From assembly GCF_004342725.1 (NCBI RefSeq), contig NZ_SMCP01000011.1, forward strand, positions 1-64,000: 64,000 nucleotides of DNA, given 5' to 3'. Source of the stretch: Testudinibacter aquarius. GTDB lineage: Bacteria > Pseudomonadota > Gammaproteobacteria > Enterobacterales > Pasteurellaceae. Made by a program: the position numbers and the translations under genes. The notes beneath the pieces are model-generated. The model was given only the letters and a program-made list of their open reading frames with translations. It searched no databases and was not told the origin of the DNA. Position 1 is the stretch's first letter, and the number at the start of each line of letters is the position of its first letter. Positions 28,094 through 38,563 of this stretch are shown one piece after another.

Positions 28094-29860
28094 ATGAGCA
28101 TAGCAAAATCCCAACCGATCAGAATTGGTATTCGCCCGACAATTGACGGGCGCCGTCTAGGCGTGCGTGAGTCACTGGAAGAGCAAACTATGGCAATGGC
28201 GAAATCCGTTGCAAAATTATTAACGACTGAAATTCGCCATCCCAATGGCGATTTTGTCGAATGTGTGATTGCTGACAGTTGCATTGGTGGCGTTGCTGAA
28301 GCGGCTGCCTGTGCGGAAAAATTCAAGCTGAATAATGTCGGCGTGGTGCTCACGGTGACACCTTGCTGGTGCTACGGTTCGGAAACCATTGATATGGATC
28401 CGCATATGCCAAAAGCGATTTGGGGCTTTAACGGCACCGAACGTCCAGGCGCAGTCTATCTGGCTGCCGCATTGGCAGGCCATTCACAATTGGGGTTGCC
28501 AGCATTTTCAATTTATGGCACCGAAGTGCAGGAATCCAGCGACACCTCTATTCCGCCGGATGTACAAGAAAAACTGTTGCGCTTTGCCCGTGCCGGTTTA
28601 ACTGTTGCCAATATCCGCGGCAAATCCTATCTTTCAATTGGTTCGGTTTCCATGGGTATTGCCGGTTCAATCGTCAATCAAACCTTCTTCCAAGAATATC
28701 TGGGCATGCGCAACGAATATGTTGATATGACCGAGATTAAACGTCGCTTAGATCGCCATATTTATGATCAAGCGGAAGTCGATCTGGCGCTGACTTGGGT
28801 GAAAGAATATTGCAAGGAAGGCATCGATGTGAATGCACCGGAAAACCAAAAAACGGCGGAACAACGTGCTGAGCTTTGGGAAAACGTGGTGAAAATGGCG
28901 ATTATCACCCGTGATCTGATGGTAGGTAATCCAAAACTGGCTGAGCTGAATTACGGGGAAGAAGCGTTGGGACACAATGCGATTGCTGCCGGTTTCCAAG
29001 GGCAACGCCAATGGACCGATCACATGCCGAACGGCGATTTTATGGAAGCCATTCTCAATTCTAGCTACGATTGGAGCGGCGTGCGTCCGCCATACATTTT
29101 AGCAACCGAGAATGACTCACTCAATGCCGTTTGTATGTTGTTTGGCAATCAATTGACTGGGCAGGCGCAGATATTTGCCGATGTGCGAACATATTGGAGC
29201 GAAGATGCGGTGGAACGTGTCACCGGTTTCCGTCCGGAGAGCGGTTTTATCCACTTGATCAATTCCGGTTCCGCGGCGTTGGACGGCACCGGACAACATC
29301 AAGATCAAAACGGCAAGCCAGTGATTAAACCCGTGTGGCAAGTCACCGAAGCTGACGGCAAACGTTGTCTGGAAAACACCCGTTGGTGCCCGGCGGTGCA
29401 TGAATATTTCCGTGGCGGCGGCTACTCTTCACAATATTTAACTCGTGGTGGCATGCCGTTCACCATGACCCGTATCAATATTATCAAAGGAATCGGACCG
29501 GTATTGCAAATCGCTGAAGGCTGGTCGATTGATCTGCCGCCGGAAGTACACGATATTCTGAATAAACGCACTAACGAAACCTGGCCAACCACCTGGTTTG
29601 TGCCACGCCTCACCGGCAAAGGCGCATTCAGCGATGTGTATTCGGTGATGGCAAATTGGGGCGCCAACCACTGTGTTGCTACCTTTGGTCATGTCGGCGC
29701 CGACTTTATCACGTTGGCTTCCATGCTGCGGATTCCGGTGTGTATGCACAATGTGGAAGAGAAACATATTTTCCGCCCAAGCACTTGGAATGCCTTTGGT
29801 ATGGATAAAGAAGGTCAAGATTACCGAGCTTGCGAGAATTTCGGACCACTCTATCGTTAA
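28094..29860 (+). CDS. fucI: L-fucose isomerase
   Basis: A 588-residue protein matching E. coli FucI (591). It converts L-fucose to L-fuculose, and D-arabinose to D-ribulose, in the cytoplasm. It opens with [24 protein letters not shown] and contains [33 protein letters not shown], part of the Mn-binding active site, and [17 protein letters not shown] near the C terminus. A GAGG site precedes the ATG. First gene of the fucose operon; an inverted uptake-sequence pair separates it from fucK. Confidence 0.97.
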   Translation: MSIAKSQPIRIGIRPTIDGRRLGVRESLEEQTMAMAKSVAKLLTTEIRHPNGDFVECVIADSCIGGVAEAAACAEKFKLNNVGVVLTVTPCWCYGSETIDMDPHMPKAIWGFNGTERPGAVYLAAALAGHSQLGLPAFSIYGTEVQESSDTSIPPDVQEKLLRFARAGLTVANIRGKSYLSIGSVSMGIAGSIVNQTFFQEYLGMRNEYVDMTEIKRRLDRHIYDQAEVDLALTWVKEYCKEGIDVNAPENQKTAEQRAELWENVVKMAIITRDLMVGNPKLAELNYGEEALGHNAIAAGFQGQRQWTDHMPNGDFMEAILNSSYDWSGVRPPYILATENDSLNAVCMLFGNQLTGQAQIFADVRTYWSEDAVERVTGFRPESGFIHLINSGSAALDGTGQHQDQNGKPVIKPVWQVTEADGKRCLENTRWCPAVHEYFRGGGYSSQYLTRGGMPFTMTRINIIKGIGPVLQIAEGWSIDLPPEVHDILNKRTNETWPTTWFVPRLTGKGAFSDVYSVMANWGANHCVATFGHVGADFITLASMLRIPVCMHNVEEKHIFRPSTWNAFGMDKEGQDYRACENFGPLYR

Positions 29861-29903
29861 AAGATTCACCAAATAGCATGCAATAAAACTATGCCATAAC
29901 ACA

Positions 29904-29947
29904 AAGTGCGGTCACAGTAGAAAACCGATTCTGCCCTGACCGCACTT
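29904..29947 (+). terminator. Intercistronic paired uptake sequences between fucI and fucK
   Basis: AAGTGCGGTCA (29904-29914) and TGACCGCACTT (29937-29947) can form an 11-bp stem with a 22-nt loop. It may partly terminate transcription behind fucI. The last arm ends 11 nt before the fucK start. Confidence 0.6.
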
Positions 29948-29958
29948 AGGGAAACTTT

Positions 29959-31446
29959 ATGCCTATTGTACTGATTTTCGACTGTGGTGCGACCAATACC
30001 CGCACGATTGCGCTAAATGAAAAAGGGCAGATTTTAGCGGCACACCACATCGCCAGCAATACCAAAGTCGGCGCCGAGTCGACCGATTACCATATTTGGG
30101 ATTTTGCTGAAATTTGCGATAAGTTATCCGAGTGTACCCGCCATGTGGTCGTGCAATTAACCCATAAACATCATGATATTCAAGAAATTATCGGCATTTC
30201 CGTCACCACTTTCGGTGTGGACGGTGCGCCGTTTGACCGTGACGGCAAGCAGATTTATCCGATCATCTCGTGGAAATGCCCACGCACCCTGCCAATTATG
30301 CAAAATATCAGCAACTATTTTGAGATTGAAAAACTTTATACCCGCAACGGCATCGGTTTGTACAGCTTCAACACCCTGTTCAAACTGCTGTGGTTGAAAG
30401 AGAACCAAACGGAAATTTATCAACAAATGGATAAATTTGTGTTTATCTCCTCGATGTTGACCCACTGGTTAACCGGGGTTTTCAGCACCGACAAAACCAT
30501 GGCTGGCACCTCTATGTTGACCAATTTGCAAAGTGGCACTTGGGATCCCAGTATTTTGTCGGTATTGAATTTAACCAAGCACCATTTTCCGCCCATCGTC
30601 GAAGCCGGTACACCAATCGGTGAATTGCAAGCCAATATCGCCCATCAAATGGGCTTGCCCGCCGGTATTCCGGTGATCTCTTGTGGTCATGATACCCAAT
30701 TTGCGATTTTCGGCTCCGGCGCTAAGCCAAATCAGCCGGTGTTAAGCTCCGGTACTTGGGAAATCTTGATGGCACGCACTGCTAAAGTCGAACCGCACTT
30801 TGACTTAATTCATCACGGTTTAACCACCGAATTTGATGCCAAAACCGACTACTACACTCCCGGTGTGCAATGGCTCGGTTCCGGCGTATTGGAATGGGTC
30901 GGCAAATTGTTCTACCGCGATGTGTATGAGATGCCACATTACTACCCAACCATGATCAGCGAAGCCGAAACCGTACCATTAGGCGCAAACGGCGTGGAAT
31001 GGCACGGTAGTTTCAACGATGCCGAAACATTTGCTCAACATGGCAAAATCGTAGGGCTTTCATTGCATTCGCAACGAGCTGAAGTTTACCGTGCCGCCTT
31101 GGAATATATGGCCTATCAATTAAAACACGGCTTAGCCACATTGGAACAAGTCAGTCACTTTCAAGCTGAGCGCCTGATTTGCGTTGGCGGCGGCTCAAAA
31201 AACCGTTTGTGGAACCAGATCCGTGCCGACGTATTGGGTTTACCGATCGAAATTGTGGATGTGGCTGAAGCCACGGTCTTAGGCGCAGCGATGTTCACCT
31301 TTGCCGGCGCACAATATTACCAAAATGCCGACGTTGCTCAACAGCAAATGCAGCCGCAGCGCAAGACGATTCAGCCCTCTGCCGACAGCCCAGCTTATCA
31401 ACAATGGTTGGCCAACTACATTCAACACGGAGCAAACCCATGTTAA
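29959..31446 (+). CDS. fucK: L-fuculokinase
   Basis: A 495-residue FGGY kinase that phosphorylates L-fuculose to L-fuculose-1-P. Blocks include [20 protein letters not shown] (phosphate 1), [39 protein letters not shown] and [17 protein letters not shown]. Length is close to E. coli FucK (482). The C-terminal stop lies inside the start of fucU (7-bp overlap), indicating coupled translation. Confidence 0.95.
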   Translation: MPIVLIFDCGATNTRTIALNEKGQILAAHHIASNTKVGAESTDYHIWDFAEICDKLSECTRHVVVQLTHKHHDIQEIIGISVTTFGVDGAPFDRDGKQIYPIISWKCPRTLPIMQNISNYFEIEKLYTRNGIGLYSFNTLFKLLWLKENQTEIYQQMDKFVFISSMLTHWLTGVFSTDKTMAGTSMLTNLQSGTWDPSILSVLNLTKHHFPPIVEAGTPIGELQANIAHQMGLPAGIPVISCGHDTQFAIFGSGAKPNQPVLSSGTWEILMARTAKVEPHFDLIHHGLTTEFDAKTDYYTPGVQWLGSGVLEWVGKLFYRDVYEMPHYYPTMISEAETVPLGANGVEWHGSFNDAETFAQHGKIVGLSLHSQRAEVYRAALEYMAYQLKHGLATLEQVSHFQAERLICVGGGSKNRLWNQIRADVLGLPIEIVDVAEATVLGAAMFTFAGAQYYQNADVAQQQMQPQRKTIQPSADSPAYQQWLANYIQHGANPC

Positions 31447-31877
31447 AAGGAATTCATCCGGCAATTTCGCCGACACTGTTAAAAATTTTGGCTGAAATGG
31501 GGCACGGCGATGAAATCGTGTTTGCCGATGCCCATTTTCCGGCGCACCAACTGCACTCACAAGTGGTACGCGCCGACGGTATTAAAATTGATGTGCTGCT
31601 GAGTGCAGTTACACCACTATTCGAATTAGATCAATACGTTGATAGCCCATTGATTATGATGGCTGCCGTCGAAGGCGACAGCCTCGACCCCACGGTTGCT
31701 GCCCGCTATTTAGCCGCAATTCAACCCAATATCACACCATTGCCCAGCATTGAACAGATTGATCGTTTTGCCTTTTACCAACGTGCACAACAAGCCTATG
31801 CCGTTGTCGTCAGCGGTGAATTGGCAAAATACGGCAATATTATTTTGAAAAAAGGGGTTACGCCGGTCGTAGCCTGA
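31440..31877 (+). CDS. fucU: L-fucose mutarotase
   Basis: A 145-residue RbsD/FucU-family protein. [46 protein letters not shown] and [15 protein letters not shown] fit FucU closely. It interconverts alpha- and beta-L-fucose so that imported sugar reaches the isomerase in the usable anomer. The start overlaps the end of fucK, so the shorter reading (not the longer in-frame start at 31,404) is right. Confidence 0.93.
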   Translation: MLKGIHPAISPTLLKILAEMGHGDEIVFADAHFPAHQLHSQVVRADGIKIDVLLSAVTPLFELDQYVDSPLIMMAAVEGDSLDPTVAARYLAAIQPNITPLPSIEQIDRFAFYQRAQQAYAVVVSGELAKYGNIILKKGVTPVVA

Positions 31878-31899
31878 ACATTATTTAAAGGACACCAAC

Positions 31900-32547
31900 A
31901 TGAACAGACAAGCACTTTCCCGAGAAATTATTGATACCTGCCTCGAAATGACCCGCTTAGGGTTGAACCAAGGTACTGCCGGCAATGTCAGCGCACGTTA
32001 TAACGGCGGCATGCTGATCACACCCAGCGGCATGCCTTATGAGCAGATGAATGAAGACTGCATCGTGTTTGTTGATGGTGACGGTCACTATGAAGCTGGC
32101 AAATTGCCGTCCAGCGAATGGCGTTTTCACCATGCGGTGTATCAAGCCCGCCCAGATTTAGATGCTGTGGTGCATAACCATGCGATCCACTGCTCAGCCG
32201 TCTCGATTTTGGGCAAAGCGATTCCGGCGATTCACTACATGGTCGCCGTCGGCGGCACCGACCATATTCCGTGTGTCCCCTATGCCACTTTCGGCACCCC
32301 AAAACTGGCGGAATATGTACAGCAAGGAATTCAGCAGAGCAAAGCAATTTTATTACAGCACCATGGCTTGATCGCTGCCGAAAAAAATCTGCGAAAAGCA
32401 CTATGGCTGGCGCATGAAGTGGAAGTGTTGGCAACCTGGTACATTCAGCTATTAGCCATCACCAACGATGTGCCGGTGCTATCGCCGCAAGAGATCCAAG
32501 TGGTTCTGGGCAAATTCAGCACCTATGGTTTAAGAATCGAGGATTAA
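31900..32547 (+). CDS. fucA: L-fuculose-1-phosphate aldolase
   Basis: A 215-residue class II aldolase of the AraD/FucA family, exactly the length of E. coli FucA. Zn ligands sit in VVHNHAIHC (His-x-His) and QHHGLIAAEKNL; the phosphate-binding part is GTAGNVSAR and TPSGMPYE. It splits L-fuculose-1-P into dihydroxyacetone phosphate and L-lactaldehyde. No lactaldehyde reductase (fucO) gene is present in the window. AraD-type 4-epimerase was considered, but context and length favour FucA. Confidence 0.93.
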   Translation: MNRQALSREIIDTCLEMTRLGLNQGTAGNVSARYNGGMLITPSGMPYEQMNEDCIVFVDGDGHYEAGKLPSSEWRFHHAVYQARPDLDAVVHNHAIHCSAVSILGKAIPAIHYMVAVGGTDHIPCVPYATFGTPKLAEYVQQGIQQSKAILLQHHGLIAAEKNLRKALWLAHEVEVLATWYIQLLAITNDVPVLSPQEIQVVLGKFSTYGLRIED

Positions 32548-32570
32548 TAATTTGTTAGCAGGAGTGTGAC

Positions 32571-34121
32571 ATGGCGACTCAATCTCAAGCAGTGCCGCTG
32601 CTTTCCATGACCAATATCAGTAAATCATTTGGCACGGTGCATGCCTTAAAAGATGTACATTTAGCACTGCGCAAAGGCGAAGTGCACGCCTTGATGGGTG
32701 AAAATGGTGCCGGCAAGTCGACCTTGATGAAATGCCTGATCGGGGTGTATCACCCCGAAGTCGGCGATATTGTGTATAAAGGCGAAAAAGTGCGGTATTC
32801 CTCGGTGTTAGAAGCGCAAAAAAACGGTATCAGCATGATCTTTCAAGAACTGAATCTGATACCACACTTGACCGTTGCCGAAAATATCTTCTTTGCGCGA
32901 GAACCCCTGAAACACGGTTTAATTGATAAACGCAAAATGAATGTGGATGCAGCGCAGCTGCTATCGATGTTTGACATTGATGTCGCCCCGACCGATATCG
33001 TCCACACGCTATCGGTTGCTAAACAGCAAATGGTGGAAATCGCTAAAGCACTCTCCTTTGATGTGGAAGTGTTGATCATGGACGAGCCGACCTCGGCGCT
33101 GACTGAAAAAGAGATCGACAAACTGTTTGAGCTAGTGCACCGCTTGAAAGCCAAAGGGGTATGTATCGTCTATATTTCGCACCGCATGGAAGAGTTAAAA
33201 CGGATTTGCGACCATATTACGATTTTCCGTGATGGCACTTATGTCTCTAACCACCGTTTTAGCGATATCACGATGGATCAGATCATCACCAAAATGGTCG
33301 GACGTTCACTAGATAACCACTTTCCGCCAAAAACAGCGGTTATCGAAGATGAGATTATTTTGTCGGTGATGAATGCCGAACGTGTCGGCGTGTTCAAACC
33401 GCTGAATTTCGATTTGCGCCGTGGCGAGATTTTAGGGATCACCGGCTTGGTCGGCGCCAAACGCACCGAATTGGCGCGTTCGATTTTTGGCGCCGATCCA
33501 CTGGATAAAGGAGAAATTTATGTACACCACAAAAAAGTCTCGATCAAAAATCCATCGGATTCAATTAAAGCTGGCATCGCTTACCTGTCCGAAGACCGTA
33601 AGTTGAACGGGGTTGCGGTGCGAATGTGCATTCGTGAAAACATTACGATGGCATCGATGGATAAAGTCAGCAGCAACTTGGGGATCATCTCCACCGATGC
33701 CGAAGTCAACGCCTCGAAAACTTTTGTCGATAAAATGGAGATCAAAACGCCTACCATCGAGCAGTTGGTCAACAACCTGAGTGGCGGCAATCAACAAAAA
33801 GTAGTGATCGGCAAATGGCTGTTCCGTGATGCCACGGTGATGATTTTTGATGAGCCGACACGCGGTATCGACGTTGGCGCCAAATATGCCATTTATCAAC
33901 TGCTGGATGAGTTGGCAGCCAACGGAGTCGGCATTATTGTGATCTCTTCCGAATTGCCGGAAGTGCTTGGCGTATCAGACCGCGTGATCATCATGCGTGA
34001 AGGACAGATGACCGGTATGCTGGAAACCAAATCGACCAATCAAGAAGAGATTATGCAATACGCTACCGGCGTGAAAAATATGTTTGCAAGAGAATATGCA
34101 GCCTACAACTATGCTTCCTAA
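32571..34121 (+). CDS. Fucose-operon ABC transporter ATPase
   Basis: A 516-residue double ATPase of the CUT2 class. Walker A GENGAGKST, signature region LSVAKQQ and Walker B VLIMDEPTSAL are in the first half; GLVGAKRTE, LSGGNQQK and VMIFDEPTRGIDVGA in the second. It lies 23 bp behind fucA with AGGAG before the ATG. It implies that L-fucose enters by ABC transport; H. influenzae uses the FucP symporter. Confidence 0.9.
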   Translation: MATQSQAVPLLSMTNISKSFGTVHALKDVHLALRKGEVHALMGENGAGKSTLMKCLIGVYHPEVGDIVYKGEKVRYSSVLEAQKNGISMIFQELNLIPHLTVAENIFFAREPLKHGLIDKRKMNVDAAQLLSMFDIDVAPTDIVHTLSVAKQQMVEIAKALSFDVEVLIMDEPTSALTEKEIDKLFELVHRLKAKGVCIVYISHRMEELKRICDHITIFRDGTYVSNHRFSDITMDQIITKMVGRSLDNHFPPKTAVIEDEIILSVMNAERVGVFKPLNFDLRRGEILGITGLVGAKRTELARSIFGADPLDKGEIYVHHKKVSIKNPSDSIKAGIAYLSEDRKLNGVAVRMCIRENITMASMDKVSSNLGIISTDAEVNASKTFVDKMEIKTPTIEQLVNNLSGGNQQKVVIGKWLFRDATVMIFDEPTRGIDVGAKYAIYQLLDELAANGVGIIVISSELPEVLGVSDRVIIMREGQMTGMLETKSTNQEEIMQYATGVKNMFAREYAAYNYAS

Positions 34122-34137
34122 AACAAGAGGTAATGTG

Positions 34138-35127
34138 ATGAATGACAAACAAAAAGATATGTTGAGAAAATTAGCGTCTTTGGCAGGATTATTACTGTTG
34201 ATCCTAGCCTTTAGCATCAGCAACGACTACTTTTTTACGCTCAACAACATAATGACCATTGGCTTGCAAACCTCCACCATTGCGCTAATCGGGATTGGTG
34301 CCACCTGTGTGATCCTGACCGGCGGAATTGATTTAAGCACCGGCTCGGTGGTCGCCCTTTCCGGCGTAGCAGCAGCGATGTTTGTTAACACTGGCATTCC
34401 AGTGCCGCTTGGTATGCTTGGCGGTATTTTGGTTGGCGGTATCTGTGGTTATGCCAATGGCATTATGGTCACCAAAATGAAATTACCACCGTTTATCGCT
34501 ACCTTGGGCATGATGATGGTGGCGCGTGGCGTCGCACTGTATGTCACCAATGCTGCTCCGGTATCCGGTATGCCGGAATCATTCTCTTACCTCGGCAACG
34601 GTGCGCTGTTCCGCATCGTTGAAGAAGGCGCAAACGGTTTGCCACTGGTCAAATTTCCCGGCATTCCTTATCCGGTGATTATCATGATCGTTATTGCAGT
34701 TCTGTTTACCTTTGCCTTAAACAAACTGCGGGTCGGGCGCTACATTTATGCCATCGGCTCCAATGAAGAAGCCGCTCGCCTTTCCGGCATCAAAACCAAT
34801 CAAGTGAAAAACTATGCTTATATCGCCAGTGGACTGCTGTCAGGTTTAGCAGGCGTGATTTTGGCCTCTCGCTTGGTAACGGCACAGCCAAACGGCGGTG
34901 TGGCTTATGAGTTAGACGCAATCGCCAGTGCGGTTGTCGGTGGAACTTCATTAATGGGCGGAGTCGGCACCATTCCCGGCACATTAATCGGTTCCTTTAT
35001 TATCGGGGTGTTGCGTAACGGTTTGAACATGAACGGTGTTTCAGCCTTTATCCAACAGATTATTATCGGTCTGGTGATCATTGTCACGGTATCAATCGAT
35101 CAGCTAAGACAGAGCAAAAAGAAATAA
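34138..35127 (+). CDS. Fucose-operon ABC transporter permease
   Basis: A 329-residue RbsC-like permease (CVILTGGIDLSTGSVVALSG, LPPFIATLGMMMVARG, AVVGGTSLMGGVGT) with about ten hydrophobic segments. GAGGT lies before ATG 34138; the longer frame begins inside the ATPase gene without a site. Single permease, so probably a homodimer. Confidence 0.9.
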   Translation: MNDKQKDMLRKLASLAGLLLLILAFSISNDYFFTLNNIMTIGLQTSTIALIGIGATCVILTGGIDLSTGSVVALSGVAAAMFVNTGIPVPLGMLGGILVGGICGYANGIMVTKMKLPPFIATLGMMMVARGVALYVTNAAPVSGMPESFSYLGNGALFRIVEEGANGLPLVKFPGIPYPVIIMIVIAVLFTFALNKLRVGRYIYAIGSNEEAARLSGIKTNQVKNYAYIASGLLSGLAGVILASRLVTAQPNGGVAYELDAIASAVVGGTSLMGGVGTIPGTLIGSFIIGVLRNGLNMNGVSAFIQQIIIGLVIIVTVSIDQLRQSKKK

Positions 35128-35197
35128 GCGGTCTAAGATTTAATGTTGTAACACACCATTAACCCTCAAAACCTATCCTAAAACAAGGAGCACAACT

Positions 35198-36151
35198 ATG
35201 AAAAAATTCGCAGTCGCAGCAATCGCAACACTCGTTGGCTTTTCGGCTTTGATCAGCTCACCGGTGATGGCAAAATCCAACGAAATCGCCGTTATCGTGA
35301 AAACCGCCAATGCCAATTTCTGGCAAAATGTGAATAAAGGCGCTGTCGAAGCCGGCAAAGACATCGGTGGCCAATACACAATCTCATTCCAAGGCCCACA
35401 AGCCGAAACCGCCATTGATGAACAAGTCAATATGGTCAACAATGCCGTCAATCGCGGCGTTGCGGGCATTGTGTTGGCAGCTTCGGATCCAGACGCATTG
35501 GTTCCGGCAGTGAAAGGCGCTTTTGAAAGAGGCATTCCAGTGGTGATGATCGACTCCGGCATCAACAGCGACGGCAAATATTACCAATCCTTCTTGGCGA
35601 CCGATAATCGTGCCGCTGGGAAATTGGCTGCCGAAAAACTGTTAGAGAAAAATGGTACTAAAGGCAAAGTGGCTGTGATGTCATTTACCCCAGGCGCAGC
35701 CAGTGCGATTGAACGTACCGGTGGTTTTGTGGACAGAATTAAACAAAATGCAGATATCACCATGGTCGGCCCTTTCTACTCTCAATCGGATATGGTGACC
35801 GCACTTAACCAAACCATCGACGTCTTGACCTCCCACCCGGATTTAACTGCAATCTTCGGTGCCAACGAACCGACCGCCGTCGGCATGGCTCGTGCGATTA
35901 AAGAACGTGGCTACGCCGGAAAATTGGTAGCTGTCGGCTTTGACGGCAATCAAGATTTGCAAAATTTCGTGCGTGACGGAACCTTAGAAGGCATCGTGGT
36001 GCAATCCTCCTATCAAATGGGCTACAAAGGTGTAACCGCAATTAAAGACGTCATCGACGGCAAGACAATTGAAAAATTCATTGACACCGGTGTGGTTTTT
36101 GTCACCAAAGACAACATTGATTCGGACGAAGCCAAAGGCGTATTGTATTAA
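35198..36151 (+). CDS. Fucose-operon ABC binding protein
   Basis: A 317-residue periplasmic binding protein with a signal peptide ending SSPVMAK (about residue 26), then two PBP1-like lobes (EIAVIVKTANANFWQNVNKG, GVAGIVLAASDPDALVPAV, VAVGFDGNQDLQNFV). Presumed ligand is L-fucose from its operon. Unlike the other three ABC sets here it is the last gene. It ends 140 bp before a converging operon; a GGGCGGAT palindrome lies between. Confidence 0.87.
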   Translation: MKKFAVAAIATLVGFSALISSPVMAKSNEIAVIVKTANANFWQNVNKGAVEAGKDIGGQYTISFQGPQAETAIDEQVNMVNNAVNRGVAGIVLAASDPDALVPAVKGAFERGIPVVMIDSGINSDGKYYQSFLATDNRAAGKLAAEKLLEKNGTKGKVAVMSFTPGAASAIERTGGFVDRIKQNADITMVGPFYSQSDMVTALNQTIDVLTSHPDLTAIFGANEPTAVGMARAIKERGYAGKLVAVGFDGNQDLQNFVRDGTLEGIVVQSSYQMGYKGVTAIKDVIDGKTIEKFIDTGVVFVTKDNIDSDEAKGVLY

Positions 36152-36215
36152 TTTCTATCATAAATCCTGCTTCAGTACTCTTTATGTTATCGAGGAATTT
36201 GATAGATAATTACAA

Positions 36216-36236
36216 GGGCGGATTATATATCCGCCC
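36216..36236. repeat. GGGCGGAT palindrome
   Basis: A perfect 21-bp repeat of the form GGGCGGAT-N5-ATCCGCCC between two converging operons. The same palindrome appears near 56,400-56,530. It may work as a bidirectional terminator. Confidence 0.7.
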
Positions 36237-36288
36237 TAGACTGATACTGATAGGTATTCGTTTTAGTTTAATACAATAATAAATCAGA

Positions 36289-37311
36289 CTAAGACGAAAG
36301 AGAATTCCACACCAAATGCCAGCCAGGCGCCAACTCTGCCGCTCGTTCACAGGCCAAGACTAATGAGTTTTCTCTGGCAATCCCTTTTCCGGCGATATCA
36401 AAGGCGGTTCCATGATCAACCGACACCCTAACAACCGGTAATCCTGCGGTAATATTGACACCGTCATCACCATACACCGCTTTAAAAGGTGCGTGCCCCT
36501 GATCGTGATAACAGGCAATCACTATATCCCATTTCCCTCGAACCGCCTGCGGAATTAAAGCATCTGCAGGAAGCGGACCTTGAATATTAACGCCTTTCCG
36601 CTGCGCAAGTTGAATCGCAGGTGCAAGTTGATCCTGATCTTCATCACCAAACAATCGATTTTCACCGGCATGCGGATTAATCCCGCAGACCCCTATTTTC
36701 GCATTCGGTTTATTTAATGATTTTGCCAATGCAAACGCTAAATTAATCACGGTAGTTGTTCGTGTTGTGGTGCAGGCATCAATTGCCGAATGCAATGATT
36801 GGTGGGTTGTCAAATGAAACAGATAAAAATCGCCGGAAGAGAGTATCATGGAATAATCTTTAACACCAAACTCATGCGCAAGGATTTCGGTATGTCCCGG
36901 CCAATGATGACCGCCGGCATGCATGGCTTCTTTATTGAGCGGTGCGGTCACAATCCCGTCAATTTTACCTTCACGCCCCAATTTACAGGCTTCGACAACA
37001 AAACGATATGCCGAATCCCCCGCTACGGCGGAAATCTTACCGACTTGAACCGCGGGTAACGGATCCGCAATCTGTAGTAGCTCTATTTCATTCGGATTGT
37101 TGTTTAAGCAGCTTAAATCCGTCACTAACTTAATTTGGCTTGCCGAAAATCCTGATAACACGCAAGCGTTCGCTAACGCAGTATAATCGCCGATAACAAA
37201 TAATTTAGCTTTACGTCTTAAATCGGCGTGTGCTAATAATGTTTTTACGGTAATTTCGGGGCCGATTCCGGCAATATCACCCATTGTCACCGCTAGTATT
37301 GGTAATGACAT
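36289..37311 (-). CDS. pdxA2: PdxA2-type 4-phospho-D-threonate dehydrogenase
   Basis: A 340-residue protein of the PdxA family. It opens LAVTMGDIAGIGPEI and has the family blocks TAPLNKEAMHAGGHHWPGHTEILA, GICGINPHAGE, CYHDQGHAPFKA and RVSVDHGTAFDIAG. Standing next to a DUF1537 kinase marks it as the catabolic PdxA2 and not the vitamin B6 enzyme: such proteins oxidise 4-phospho-D-threonate (or erythronate) with loss of CO2 to dihydroxyacetone phosphate. Last gene of a three-gene operon. Confidence 0.85.
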   Translation of the reverse strand: MSLPILAVTMGDIAGIGPEITVKTLLAHADLRRKAKLFVIGDYTALANACVLSGFSASQIKLVTDLSCLNNNPNEIELLQIADPLPAVQVGKISAVAGDSAYRFVVEACKLGREGKIDGIVTAPLNKEAMHAGGHHWPGHTEILAHEFGVKDYSMILSSGDFYLFHLTTHQSLHSAIDACTTTRTTTVINLAFALAKSLNKPNAKIGVCGINPHAGENRLFGDEDQDQLAPAIQLAQRKGVNIQGPLPADALIPQAVRGKWDIVIACYHDQGHAPFKAVYGDDGVNITAGLPVVRVSVDHGTAFDIAGKGIARENSLVLACERAAELAPGWHLVWNSLSS

Positions 37312-37323
37312 AATCTTACGCTC

Positions 37324-38562
37324 CTACTTGTTTGAATGTTGCTGCATAATATTGCTTAAAAGTTGCTTATCTCCGAACCCTCCGGATTTAGTCATCACTT
37401 TCAATCCTTGATAAGTATCGCCGGCAATACGACACAGCGGAACACCTGCAACAACCGCATGCAAAATCTTCATCTCATATACCGGTAAACGCGCTAAAAG
37501 TGCAGCTGCACCATCTCCTCCAAACAAAATTAAAGTATCAAAAGCCGCATGATCCAGACAATATTTGCCTAAATCCGCCAAATATCCCGAAATAGTGCGG
37601 GCAATTTCATTGATATTTCCTGCAGCATTAATTTTCGCCGGATTAGCACGGATAATAACGTTCTCCTTGCTACAGTTAATCAGCGCTTTTAGTTGCTGTT
37701 TCAAAGCCGGTTCCGAAATGGTTGCGTTAATTAATTGTGAGGGATGCGGACTGAAAACAATGGTTTTTCCGCCTGTTGTCGCGATATATTCATCGACTTG
37801 AGCTTGACTGATTTCATGCACCGAGGTCACTAAAATAAGGGCGCGCGACAGCGCAAAAGAGTGATGAGAAGCGGGCTTGTTTGCCGATTTTTTCAGAACC
37901 TGCGCCAGACCGGCCGAACCGACAGGAATAATCTGATTGCCTAACTGCGCAATGACATTGGCAATCAGAGTAAGATCCTGTGCAGTTTTAGCATCAACAG
38001 CCAATTGCGTTGCCGCTGATGTCGTAATCATATGCTGCAATTCTTGCTCAGATGTAAATCCGCTGATAATCTCGGCTTGAGGTAACAGCTTATCCATTGA
38101 AGCGGACGGCACCGGACAAATCGGATCTCTGCCTGATGCCGTTTCATGCACGGGAATACCATTGACATATAAATGCCCCTGTTCGATTGTCCTGCCCATT
38201 TCAGGATAGGCAGGACAAATCACAGCTTTCGCATCGGGATAACGCAAACGCCAAGCCTGCAGCGCACCTTCTATCTGATAAGCAACCGAACCTCGCATCG
38301 TTGAGTCAATTTTTAAATAAATCTGCTCAATGCCGTTTTGTAAACCTGCCTCAACCGCACTTTTGGTCAACTGAACCGCTTTTTCACCGACCGGACGTGC
38401 ATCAGTAGAAACCGTAAATACTTCAGCTTGTGAGAAATCCGTTTGATGTAAATAATCGGAATTGACCTGTAAGATAGTTGAAAATCCGTTCTCGGCAAAC
38501 ATTACACCTGTATCATTAGCACCGGTTAAATCATCGGCAATTACCAGAATATTATTTTTCAT
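37324..38562 (-). CDS. dtnK: Four-carbon acid sugar kinase (DUF1537, D-threonate kinase type)
   Basis: A 412-residue DUF1537-family kinase. The N-terminal domain begins ILVIADDLTGANDTGVMFAE, with YLKIDSTMRGSVAYQIEGAL and CPAYPEMGRTIEQGHLYVNG. The C-terminal nucleotide-binding domain has LFGGDGAAALLARL and KSGGFGD. Members phosphorylate D-threonate, D-erythronate or related C4 acids. Paired with PdxA2 (and without the aldolase/Hyi genes of the other route) D-threonate is the likeliest substrate, though D-erythronate is possible. Confidence 0.83.
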   Translation of the reverse strand: MKNNILVIADDLTGANDTGVMFAENGFSTILQVNSDYLHQTDFSQAEVFTVSTDARPVGEKAVQLTKSAVEAGLQNGIEQIYLKIDSTMRGSVAYQIEGALQAWRLRYPDAKAVICPAYPEMGRTIEQGHLYVNGIPVHETASGRDPICPVPSASMDKLLPQAEIISGFTSEQELQHMITTSAATQLAVDAKTAQDLTLIANVIAQLGNQIIPVGSAGLAQVLKKSANKPASHHSFALSRALILVTSVHEISQAQVDEYIATTGGKTIVFSPHPSQLINATISEPALKQQLKALINCSKENVIIRANPAKINAAGNINEIARTISGYLADLGKYCLDHAAFDTLILFGGDGAAALLARLPVYEMKILHAVVAGVPLCRIAGDTYQGLKVMTKSGGFGDKQLLSNIMQQHSNK

Positions 38563-38563
38563 A

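Noticed and set aside
14206-36151. Recent duplication of whole ABC operons
   Set aside because: The four ABC sets share only family motifs; signal peptides, order, hairpins and permease number all differ.
36289-37311. PdxA of vitamin B6 synthesis
   Set aside because: Its partner is a DUF1537 kinase with a permease and GntR regulator, which marks a catabolic PdxA2.
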